Positions 16,396 through 26,400 of a DNA stretch of 64,000 nt are shown piece by piece; the stretch's first letter is position 1, and the number at the start of each line of letters is the position of its first letter. The stretch is from positions 1 through 64,000 of the forward strand of contig JAFPXD010000046.1 of the NCBI GenBank assembly GCA_017394835.1, written 5' to 3'. A program made the position numbers and the translations under genes. The notes beneath the pieces are model-generated. The model saw only the letters and a program-made list of their open reading frames with translations. It had not been told where the DNA came from and did no database searches. The stretch comes from Clostridia bacterium. GTDB taxonomy: Bacteria; Bacillota; Clostridia; Christensenellales; CAG-138.

Positions 16396-17195
16396 AGGCG
16401 ATCTGCGTTGATGACGAGCCGCTGGCCGTGGAATACACGCTCGGTCAGTGCGCGCTCCTGCCCGAGATCGAAGAGGCAAAGGGCTATACGGATGCGCTTT
16501 CCGCTCTGGAGTGGCTCCGCGATCATTCGGCGGATATCGCCATCCTCGATATAAATATGCCGGAGATAGACGGCATTACCCTCGCCGCAAGGATCAAGCA
16601 GGCGCACCCGGAAACGGCCATACTGTTTCTGACCGCATACAAGGAATATGCCTATGACGCCTATTCCGTACACCCGAGCGGGTATCTCCTAAAGCCTGTT
16701 TCGCAGGAAAGGCTGGCGGAGGAAATACGCTATGCGTGCAAAAAAACACGGAGAGCATCCCATGCGCACGTCTTTATCAGGACCTTCGGCACGTTCGATG
16801 TCTTAGTGGACGGAAGACCGATCGGCTTCAGGCTGTCTAAGGCAAAGGAGATCCTCGCCTACCTCGTAGATAAGCAGGGCTCGGGCGTCACGCGGGCGGA
16901 GCTGTTCGCCGCCGTTTGGGAGGACAGGCCGTATGACCGTAGCATGCAGAAACAGCTGGATACCTATATCCGCTCCCTCCGCGAAACGCTGCGGGAATAC
17001 GGCATATCCGAGATCATGGAAATGGATAAGGGCGTCCTTCGCGTCAATACGGACACATTTGCCTGCGACGCGTACCTGTTCTATTCCGGCGACAGCTCTG
17101 CGGTCAACGCCTATCGCGGAGAGTACATGAGCTCCTACTCCTGGGCAAGCATGACGGAAGCGCTCATGTTCTGGAGAAAAGCAAACAAAAACTGA
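16392..17195 (+). CDS. Response regulator with a winged-helix/BTAD-type output
   Basis: The receiver domain (1-120) has the acidic pair DDE (7-9), phospho-acceptor Asp53 ('ILDINMPEIDG') and the 'FLTAYKEYAYDAY...GYLLKP' Thr/Lys block. The output (about 125-267) is not LytTR, which is the usual partner of LytS kinases: 'FIRTFGTFDVLVDGRPIGFRLSKAKEILAYLVDKQGSGVTRAELFAAVWED' is the SARP/BTAD-like winged helix seen in some Clostridia regulators. The ATGA overlap with the kinase shows a bona fide pair. Confidence 0.88.
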   Translation: MKAICVDDEPLAVEYTLGQCALLPEIEEAKGYTDALSALEWLRDHSADIAILDINMPEIDGITLAARIKQAHPETAILFLTAYKEYAYDAYSVHPSGYLLKPVSQERLAEEIRYACKKTRRASHAHVFIRTFGTFDVLVDGRPIGFRLSKAKEILAYLVDKQGSGVTRAELFAAVWEDRPYDRSMQKQLDTYIRSLRETLREYGISEIMEMDKGVLRVNTDTFACDAYLFYSGDSSAVNAYRGEYMSSYSWASMTEALMFWRKANKN

Positions 17196-17382
17196 AGCCA
17201 ATGAATAAAAAACACGCCGTTCCTTTCGGAATTATTCTGAAAAGGGCGGCTTTTCTTTGGACATCCTTTGGACAAGCCGTGATAACATATAAAATTAAGA
17301 TAGTGATGAAATGCTGTCGGATCAGGGCTGCTCGGTTCTCAAAAAGCAGCTGATTATCACAATACTTTTTCAGGAGGTTTAT

Positions 17383-18405
17383 ATGAACACAGAAAACAAG
17401 TTGGCAAGGCTCATGCGCAACACCGGCCCCGCAAGGTTTTTGATCCCCGCGGGTATCATCCTAATCATTTTCGGCATCATACTGCTCGGCTTCAAGACGG
17501 ATAATTACGTCGAGACCGAGGGCACGGTAACAAAGGTAGAGCAGTACCTTGATCATAACGGCGAAGAAACGCAGACCGTTTACGACGTCGATTTCGAGTA
17601 CACCGTCGATGGCAATCAGTACACCGGCAGCTTTAACGGGATAGGCAAATCCTATGACGTCGGCGACAAGATCAAGGTCTTCTACGATCCCGAGAACCCC
17701 CAAAACACCACCAATTCAAAGACCGGCATTATCCCGCCCATCGCCATCGGTTTGGGCGCTCTCGCCTTGGTCGGCGGTATCCTTTCCGCGGTAAAGGCCT
17801 TCAAAAAGTCCAAGGAGCTTGACGAGCAGATAAAGGCCGCGGGCGGTTCGCTGACCATCGAGCCCCTGCCCAAGAGCCAGCTCACCGAATATTACGTCAG
17901 CTACGACGGCCAGATGTTAAGGCCGGGCTACATAGTCGAGGACAAGGCCCGAAACGTCGTTTATGAGGCCAAGATGGAGAAGAACGCTCTTGTAGGCGCA
18001 AGGCAGTTCACCTTCACCGATAACAAAACGGGCAGATCGGTCGATCACGAGGTCGGCCATACCCTCACCCAGAGCTTCAATGACGAGCTGTTCTCCGCCA
18101 AGTCCACGTTCAAGTTCGACGGCGAGAAGATATGGGACGTGCTGCATTCCCGCGGCATCCGCATCCAGACCAACCTTATAAGCAAGTTCCCCAACATGGT
18201 TTACACCATCGGCAGGAACGGGCAGTTTATGGCCACCGTTGAGACCTGCGGCAAGTACGTCCATGAGGAGGACGCGGCCGAGCACAAGCTCAACATTCCC
18301 CTTGGCAAGTACTATTACCGCGTTTGGACGAACGAGACCGACCTTGCGGATCTTTTCCTCACCGTTTTTGCCATCTCCGAGACGGAGCAGACCGTGGTCG
18401 AGTGA
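17383..18405 (+). CDS. DUF3592-domain membrane protein
   Basis: Start at ATG 17383 with a CAGGAGG site. The 340-residue protein has one N-terminal membrane helix (about 20-40), an external beta domain of the DUF3592 type ('VETEGTVTKVEQYL...VDFEYTVDGNQYTGSF...YDVGDKIKVFYDPENP'), a second helix (about 115-140), and a cytoplasmic C-terminal half ('YVSYDGQMLRPGYIVEDKARNVVYEAKM') that looks like a tubby/LURAP-type beta barrel. Function unknown. It stands alone between the two-component genes and the truncated lipoprotein. Confidence 0.75.
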   Translation: MNTENKLARLMRNTGPARFLIPAGIILIIFGIILLGFKTDNYVETEGTVTKVEQYLDHNGEETQTVYDVDFEYTVDGNQYTGSFNGIGKSYDVGDKIKVFYDPENPQNTTNSKTGIIPPIAIGLGALALVGGILSAVKAFKKSKELDEQIKAAGGSLTIEPLPKSQLTEYYVSYDGQMLRPGYIVEDKARNVVYEAKMEKNALVGARQFTFTDNKTGRSVDHEVGHTLTQSFNDELFSAKSTFKFDGEKIWDVLHSRGIRIQTNLISKFPNMVYTIGRNGQFMATVETCGKYVHEEDAAEHKLNIPLGKYYYRVWTNETDLADLFLTVFAISETEQTVVE

Positions 18406-18489
18406 TTCTTCAAATAAAATACCTGCTTCCGAGATTATTCATTCCTCGGAAGCAGGATGATCAATGCGGGCGGGAGGCTTGAACTTATT

Positions 18490-18846
18490 ATGAACAAGAA
18501 GAAACAAATCGCAGGATCGGTCGTTATTGCGCTCGTTGTGATGCTGTTCACGTTTCTTCCCGCTTGCGCGCCTCAGCCCGCCGGGCCCATTCCGGAAACG
18601 GAGCCGATCTCCTATACGGATGCTTCGGTCGGTTATCTCGGTCCCGAGGGGACGTATACGCAGGAGGCCTGCTGGGTCTTCTTTGACCGTGAGGGCGAAT
18701 ACATACCCTATCCCGCGGTAAGCGATGCGGTCGAGGCACTGGTGGAAGGCTCGGTCGATTACGCCGTTATCCCGCAGGAAAACACGATCGGCGGGGCGGT
18801 GATCGACTACGTGGATACCTTTCTCGGCAGCTTTCCGGTCCGCTGA
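18490..18846 (+). pseudogene. Truncated prephenate-dehydratase-like lipoprotein
   Basis: From ATG 18490 the 118-residue product has a lipoprotein signal (TFLPACAPQ) and then the first half of a prephenate dehydratase fold: 'VGYLGPEGTYTQEACWVFF' and 'AVSDAVEALVEGSVDYAVIPQENTIGGAVIDYVDTFL'. It stops where the family normally continues for another 100 or more residues with the TRF motif, and no ACT domain follows. The PDT fold is a periplasmic-binding-type fold, so an exported version could bind a ligand, but here only one lobe is complete. Most likely a gene remnant; a short functional form is possible. The CstA gene starts 53 bp later. Confidence 0.65.
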
Positions 18847-18898
18847 ACCGGTTCGTTTATAACAGTAACACTGTATCCGACAGAAAGGAGAAGGCCGT

Positions 18899-20389
18899 AT
18901 GATCTCTTTATTGATCGCCTTTGCGGTCCTGCTGTTGGGTTATCTTCTATACAGCAGAGTAACTGAAAAGATATTCGCGCCGGACGGCAGGAAGACTCCC
19001 GCCGTTGAGGTAAATGACGGTGTGGATTGCGTGCCGATGAAGACGTGGAAAGCCTTTCTGGTACAGCTTTTAAACATTGCGGGTACGGGGCCGATCTTCG
19101 GCGCACTCATGGGCGCGGCGTTCGGACCCGTCGTGTTTTTGTGGATCGTGTTCGGCTCGATCCTCGGCGGCGCGGTGCACGACTACATGAGCGGTATGAT
19201 AAGCTCCCGCCATCGTGGCGCGTCGATCGCAGAGCTTTCGGGCACTTATCTCGGCAGCGCGGCAAAATGGATCATGCGGATATTCTCTGTCGTTCTTCTG
19301 GTGCTGTGCGGCGCCGTGTTCGTAACGAGCCCCGCGGGGCTTCTCGACAAGCTGACGCCGGCCCCGCTGAACGGCACCTTCTGGTCGGTCGTCATACTTG
19401 CCTACTATCTCCTGGCAACGCTTCTTCCGATCGACAAGCTTATAGGCAGGCTGTACCCCGTGTTCGGCGTGTTGCTGATCGTGATGGCCGCAGCGGTGAT
19501 CGGAGGGATCCTGTTCTCCGTCGGGAAATATCAGATCCCCGAAATATCCCTTCAGAACCTTCATCCCAACGGGACGCCGGTCTGGCCCTACATGTTCATC
19601 ACCGTGGCCTGCGGCGCGGTCTCCGGCTTTCATGCCACCCAGTCGCCCATGATGGCCAAGTGCATCCAAAGCGAAAAAGACGGCCGAAAAGTCTTCTGCG
19701 GCGCGATGATCGCCGAGTCGGTCATCGCCCTCGTCTGGGCGGCGGCAGGCGTGGCCTTTTACGGCACGACACAACTATTGAGCGACGCGCTTGCAAACGG
19801 AGCATCCAACGTCGTCTATGAGATTTCGACCGGCGTTCTCGGAACTGTTGGCGGCATACTTGCCGTCGTGGGCGTCATTGTCTGCCCCATAACCTCCGGC
19901 GATACCGCCTTCCGCAGTGCGCGCCTGATATTGGCGGAGATATTCCGTCTGGATCAGAAAAAGATAAAGAACCGGCTTTTGCTCACGATCCCGCTGCTTT
20001 CCGTCGGCGGACTGCTGACCTGGTTTGCAGCCGTGAACGACAACGGTTTCCAAACCATCTGGCGTTATTTCTCCTGGAGCAATCAGACCCTTGCCATGAT
20101 CGCGCTGTGGGTCGCGACCGCGTATCTCATTAAAAAAGGCAAATACCGTTTCGGTTCGCTCATGACCGCCATTCCCGCGGCGTTTATGACCGCCGTAAGC
20201 CTTACGTACATTCTCATGGCGAAGGAAGGCTTAAAGCTCGGCCGCACCGCCTCTTACGCGATAGGCGCCGCTGCGGCGGCAGTCCTGCTCGCCGTCTACA
20301 GCGCTGCGCTTTTCAAAAAGCTGCGGGAAAGCACCCGGAAGGATCAAAGGGCTCTCCCGCCAGCCGGGATCCATTTAAACAGTAAATAA
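18899..20389 (+). CDS. cstA: CstA-family carbon starvation/pyruvate or peptide transporter
   Basis: The 496-residue protein has about 13 membrane helices and CstA blocks: 'LLNIAGTGPIFGALMGAAFGPVVFLWIVFGSILGGAVHDYMSGMIS' near the N-terminus, 'SGFHATQSPMMAKCI' in the middle and 'CPITSGDTAFRSARL' later. It is of the shorter BtsT/CstA type common in Clostridia. E. coli relatives take up pyruvate or peptides. A GGAGAAGG site precedes the ATG. The LytS-type two-component system upstream is the natural candidate regulator, as LytS-family systems control such transporters elsewhere. Confidence 0.9.
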   Translation: MISLLIAFAVLLLGYLLYSRVTEKIFAPDGRKTPAVEVNDGVDCVPMKTWKAFLVQLLNIAGTGPIFGALMGAAFGPVVFLWIVFGSILGGAVHDYMSGMISSRHRGASIAELSGTYLGSAAKWIMRIFSVVLLVLCGAVFVTSPAGLLDKLTPAPLNGTFWSVVILAYYLLATLLPIDKLIGRLYPVFGVLLIVMAAAVIGGILFSVGKYQIPEISLQNLHPNGTPVWPYMFITVACGAVSGFHATQSPMMAKCIQSEKDGRKVFCGAMIAESVIALVWAAAGVAFYGTTQLLSDALANGASNVVYEISTGVLGTVGGILAVVGVIVCPITSGDTAFRSARLILAEIFRLDQKKIKNRLLLTIPLLSVGGLLTWFAAVNDNGFQTIWRYFSWSNQTLAMIALWVATAYLIKKGKYRFGSLMTAIPAAFMTAVSLTYILMAKEGLKLGRTASYAIGAAAAAVLLAVYSAALFKKLRESTRKDQRALPPAGIHLNSK

Positions 20390-20407
20390 ATCAAAGGATG
20401 TGACAAT

Positions 20408-23400
20408 ATGAAAAACTCGCCCATCAAAAGGATCGCTTCTCTTATCATCGCGCTGCTGATGTGTTTAACGGCTGCGCCATCGGGAGCGCTCTTCGACACG
20501 AAAGCGGGATCTCCCGCTCCCCGCACGGAGAGCGCGGGGCAGGAGCCCATGGAGCTCGTCTTCCCCACGGAAACCGCCAAGTCAGGCCATTATATCATGA
20601 CCTTCACCCCGCTCGGAGAGAATTTTGCGGAGTACTATGATATGACCGCCTGCGTCATGGATGCGGAAGGCAACACGATAGGTCTTTACACTATGGGCTC
20701 CTACGGCCTCGATCCCTGGGAACCGAAGGTAGTCGACGCTTTCTTAAACTCCGATCCTGTTTCCATAGGGATCAACTGCATGTATAAGCTCAACGGGGAG
20801 GACTACTGCGAGCTCGTTTACGAGGGCGATTTCGAGGAGACCTGCTTTGATAAGCTCGCCTCGGCCGTGAATATCAACGGGCTTGAGATCGACTTCTGCA
20901 GGTATTCCATCGAATGCGTTTCCCATAACGACGGCACGCTGCCGGGCATCATGTATGTGGATGCGGACGGCAGAATGCTCCGTCAGGACAAGTGCTGCAT
21001 GATCGGCAGCGGCTTCTTTACAAATGAATTTACCGACTCCAACGAGGAATATGAGAACGACGGCTGGTACGCCATTCGCGGGAACCTCGCCGGTGCGAAT
21101 AAGGTCGACGCATCCTTCTACTTTCACGGAAACGTGAACCTCGTCCTATGTGACGGCTCGGCGCTTGAATGCAAAAGCTTCATTCTTGAAGACGGCGCGT
21201 CGCTGACGATCTGGCAGCAGCAGGGCGGAACGGGGAAGCTCACCCTTTCCGGCGAAAAGGTCACGGGCATCGGGACCGGGGACCAATGCTTCCCCGCGAT
21301 CCAGGTCGAAGACGGCGAAAGCCTGACCATCAACGGCGGGATCATCGACGCCGAAGGCCAGATGTTCTGCGCCGGCATCGGCGGCAGGTTGGAGCATCCA
21401 AGCGGCGCGATCACCATTAACGGCGGTACGATCACCGTGGTCAGCGGCAGCACGAACGACTCCGACCTTCGTAAGGGCGGAGCCGCCATCGGAGGCGGAG
21501 GCGGCTGTCCGAACGGCCCGATCGTAATAAACGGCGGCATCATCAACGCAACCATGGGCGCGTTGAGCTTTGCTGCGGCCATAGGCTGCGGCGAAACGAC
21601 CGGCACCGGAAGTCCCATCACCATAAACGGAGGCAGCATAAATGCTGTCGGCGGAGCTATAGGTGCCGGCTGGAGTGGCACATGCGGCGCTATTACGATA
21701 AACGGCGGCAGCGTAGTAGTTGATGCATACTCCCGAATTGCGATCGGCGGCGGAAAAAACGGTCCCATTACGATCACCGGTGGTTATGTCGAAGCCCGTT
21801 CAGAATATACCGGAGCAGCTATAGGCGGCGATGATCATGTCGGCCCCATCACGATCAGCGGCGGGACGGTCGTAGCTATATGCTCCAGCAGCTCCGCTAA
21901 CTATCCCGGATTAGGAGCGGCAATCGGCGGCTGCGGCGGCCATCACCCCAGCGGCGGCGGCGTGATCACGATCAGCGGCAAGGATACCAACGTTATCGCC
22001 ATAAGTGAGGACGGCGCCGGCATCGGCAGCGGCGGCTGCTTCCGCGACGTGAACGGTGTCCTGACCGGCACTGGCGCGGAGAACGCCGGCACCATCACGA
22101 TAAATGATGGCTTCGTTTTTGCCATGTCCACAAAATCCGGCGCAGGCATAGGCGGCGGCAACGGCGGCAACGGCGGAAATATCACGATCAACGGAGGTTA
22201 CGTGATCGCCTACGGCGGATCGGCCGACTTTAACTGGTATACTGACGGAGCGTCCGATACATCCGGTTCAGGCGCTCCGGGCGCATCCGACGATCTGATC
22301 AACAGCTACATGGAATCGTATCTCTACGACCTTATCGCGGACGCCATCATCAGCCTGATCTTCTCCAGAGATTACAGCGGCGCAGGTATCGGCGGCGGCA
22401 GCGACGGCTCGGGCGGCGTCGTCAGGATAAACGGCGGCATAGTCGTTGCCCGCGGCGGCAATAACCAGAGCAGCGCCATCGGCTGGGGCATGAACGCCTC
22501 CGGCGTCGATCTGGAGATATACGACGGCGCAAAGGTGACTTACGGCGTCTGGCAGGATGACGAGATAGTTCTCGCGGGCGTTACCGACGGTGCCGATCAG
22601 GAGCAAAAAGCAAGATCCAACAGCTACGCGAAGATACAGCCGGGCGACGTCACCGTGAGCTTTGAAGTCGGCGGGCACGGCATAGCGCCCGAACCGCAGA
22701 CGGTGACGATGGGGCAGACGGCAGTGCGGCCTGCGGATCCTCAGGCCGAGGGCTTCTTCTTCGGCGGCTGGTTCACGGATGATACCTTTGCGGAGCCCTT
22801 CGATTTCAGCGCTCCCGTGATGCAGGATACCGTGGTTTACGGCAGATGGCTGAGGGAGTTTGAAATTACGATAAGCAAGGTCTGGGCGGAGGGGGCGGAG
22901 CTGCCCGCTTCCGTCACGATAGACTATACCAACGAATACTCTGCGGAGGGAAGCGTTTCCGGCTCGCTCGTGCTTAATGCCGAAAACGGCTGGAGCGGGA
23001 CGATCTCGCTCTCCGAAATAAGCGTGCTCCGTCTTTCGGAGCAGGTGCCCGAGGGCTTTGCGGCCGTCGGCTGGGCGCTTGAAAATATAGCGGAAGCTCC
23101 CATCCCGCTCGCCGGGGAAGCTCCCGAGCAGGCTGTTCTCGATCTTAGGAACCCTGCGGCGCTCGGACTTTCGCCCGATGAAACCGCCTCGCTTTTGAGC
23201 GGCGCGGGCGTGATAAAGCTCACGAACGCAAGGACTCGCATATACTCCGCGTCGATCGAATGGGATATCCCCATGACCAACTACAAGCCCGCGGAGGTGA
23301 CGGTCGTACTTCAGCATAAGGAGGGCGGCGCGTGGGCGACGGTCGAGACCCGCGTACTTAACGATAACAACGAGTGGCAGGCCGCTTTCTCGCCCATCCC

Positions 23401-26400
23401 CGAAACGGAGGGGATGGACGCCCTTTACCGCGTTCGCGAGCTCGATAAGGAAGGCGCGCTCGTCTTAAGCGCCTCCGACGAGGGCGGAAGCGAAAACCCC
23501 ACCGCGGTCTATCATATCGAGCCGTGGAGCGACACTGATCTGGATATGACCTATGACGTCACCTATCGCGCCGAGGAGGGCGGCAGGACGGTCATCACGA
23601 ACTCCGCGGGCAGATACTACGGAGTAAAGATCGTTTGGGAAGCGGATGAAGCCTATATCCCCGAGGAGGTCAAGGCGGCCCTTTACAGGAACAGCGCGGC
23701 AGTCGATCATATCACATTGAACGCGCAGAACCATTGGGAGGGCGTTTTCGAGGGGCAGATGGACGAGGCGGTTTACAAGATCCGCGAGGATAACTCCGAC
23801 GGAAGCACTGTCTATATGACGGGCGATCCGATCCCCGCCTACGACTCGGGAGCGCGCTATAATAAGGCCGTTTTCACCGTCACGAGGGACGGTATAACGA
23901 GCATTTACGAATTCGACGTTGCGATCGAGGTCGACGAAGAGACCCGCGTTACCACCCTGACCAACACCCTTTACGGCGTGATATTCCCGGTCGTAAAGGA
24001 ATGGAACGTGCCGGAGGGCAGCCCCTGGCCTGACCGTGTTTATGCGGTGATCGCGGTGCTGCAGAAGCGCACCATCGTCGAAGGGAACGCCGTGTGGCAG
24101 GACGTTGAAAGGCTCCGGCTCGCTACTGATCAGGGCTGGGACGGCGAGTTTGCGGCGGTCCCCCTGGGCGACGGCATAAACGAAGAAGATTACCGCGTCC
24201 GCGAATGGATCCGCTGCGAGGAATACGGCGCATGGAACGATACGATGATCGATCCCGGTTCGGACGATCCCGAAGCAGAAGGCCGGCTGATGCTGACGCT
24301 CGAGGACGAGGATAACCTTACCCATCAGGCGCCGCATTTCCATTGTCAGAACAGGTATTATTCCGCCGACGGATACGTTTATACCGACGCGAGCTTCACC
24401 GTTTCCTATGAGCGGGACGCTGAAGGGCGCTTTGTGATACACAACACCTTGGACGGCGTTATCTCCGTCAAAAAATCATGGGTGGATAATGAGGACAGGC
24501 CGTTTGACGGTCAGAAACCCGAGAGCGTCAGCGTCGTCTTGCAGAAGAAGAACGGCGAAGCGTGGGAGAACGTAGGCGAGCCTGCCGAACTTAACGAGGG
24601 GAACGGCTGGCGTTATGCTTTCGATCTCACGGAAGAGATCGATCTTGACGACTTGGCGGCGGAGCTTGCGAATTACCGTATCCGCGAGCTCGACCCAGAA
24701 GGGAAAGTGATCTATGCCGCGGAGGACGAGGACCGTCCTGCAGGCGCTGAAAACTGCGTCATCTTAGGCGGCGCGGAGCAGGCGGCCTTTACTGTCTCCT
24801 ATTCGGTCGGAGGAAGCGGCTCGATCGTAACCGTTACGAACAGAGCGGCAAGCAAGATCACGATAGAGAAAAAATGGGATATCGACCTTGAAAAGAAGGA
24901 TCGCCCCGATAGCATCGAGGTCGTGGTACAGAAGAAAGCGGCGCTCGGCTGGGATACGGTAAAGCTCATAGAGCTTACCGCCGATAACGATTGGAAAGCG
25001 ACCGTTGTCTTGGCGGACTATTCCGAAGACGAATACCGCGTGCGCGAGCTGTGTGAGGAAACGCTTTTGATCGAGCTTGGGCAGCAGATCCGCGAGCTCA
25101 TGGGGCAGGGCGGCGAATACTATGACGCCCTTCTCGATCTGCTTACGACGACTGGCAAGCCTTTCTTCGACAAGCTTCCGGAAAAGCTCCGCGTCGCCGC
25201 ATACGAGGGCTATTCCGCTCTTCTGAAGGCGCTCAATTCCACGCCGCTCAATTTCTATAACGACCTGATGCAGGCGCTGAACCTTGCCTCTTCCGGAGCG
25301 CGCGTCGTAGGCGATAAATCGGATCAGGACCTTATCGGCACCCCGAACTTCGTCACCTACCACGTTAAAGAGTATGAATCCGTTCTTTACGGCGGAACGG
25401 TCGACGCCCATATCACCAAATACAAGGTATCCTACAAGCATGAGGGCGCCTCCTTCACTATCTCCAACAAGGCGATGCTCGAGATAGACGCCGTAAAGCG
25501 CTGGATAGGCATAGGCACTGACGACGAGGATATGCCGGATTCCGCCTGGCTTATACTCATGTGCAAGCCGAAGGACGGAGCGCTCGAAAACGCGCAGGGG
25601 ATCCCCGGCGTGGGCGACCTTACCGGGATTATGGACTATGAATTCCCCGTTTTCGATGCGGAGAAGGGCAAGGATGCGCTTACACTCCTCAGTGAGCTCA
25701 CGATAGGCGTAGATCTGAGCATTGTCGATAAGCTTTGCCGTGCGCTCTTCGGGGTGAAGATACCGAGATTTGCCATAGGCAAGGCGAAAAAGGATAAGGA
25801 TTGGAAGGTCGAATTCATCGTTGATAAATACACCATGGGCGTCCCGCTCGAATATAAGGGCGCCGAGCTCTCAAGCGAGATCATAAGGCAGATATTAAAG
25901 TACTGCACGGGCATAGACATTCCCATATCCTATAACCCGTTTGACGACTATTTCAGCATCCCGACAAAGGCGATACGCTCCATCAACGGAATCACGAATC
26001 CCTCCGATCTATTGGATCTTTCAAAGCTCTCGGGAGCGGCACTTGCCAAGGCACAGACGCTGACGATGGACGATATAAGCAACTTCGGGTGGGATACGCT
26101 GCTTGACGACTATCACCTTATGGCGAACGTCATAAATGTCAAGATCGACTGGGAGAGTGAGGATGAAACCACCCTTTCGGGCAAGAAGATATGGGCGGAA
26201 GATGCCGAGGAGACCCGCCCCGAAACGCTCCTCATCCATATAAAAAACGGCGATACGGAGATCGCGGGCTCGCCCATCACGCTCAATAAGTCCGATTTTA
26301 CGGGCGCAAACGAGTGGACATGGACCGTCGAGCTCCCCGAGGGCGCGGATCCCAAAGCGGTGTACACCGTTTCCGAGGAATACCCCGAGGGCTTCGAATA

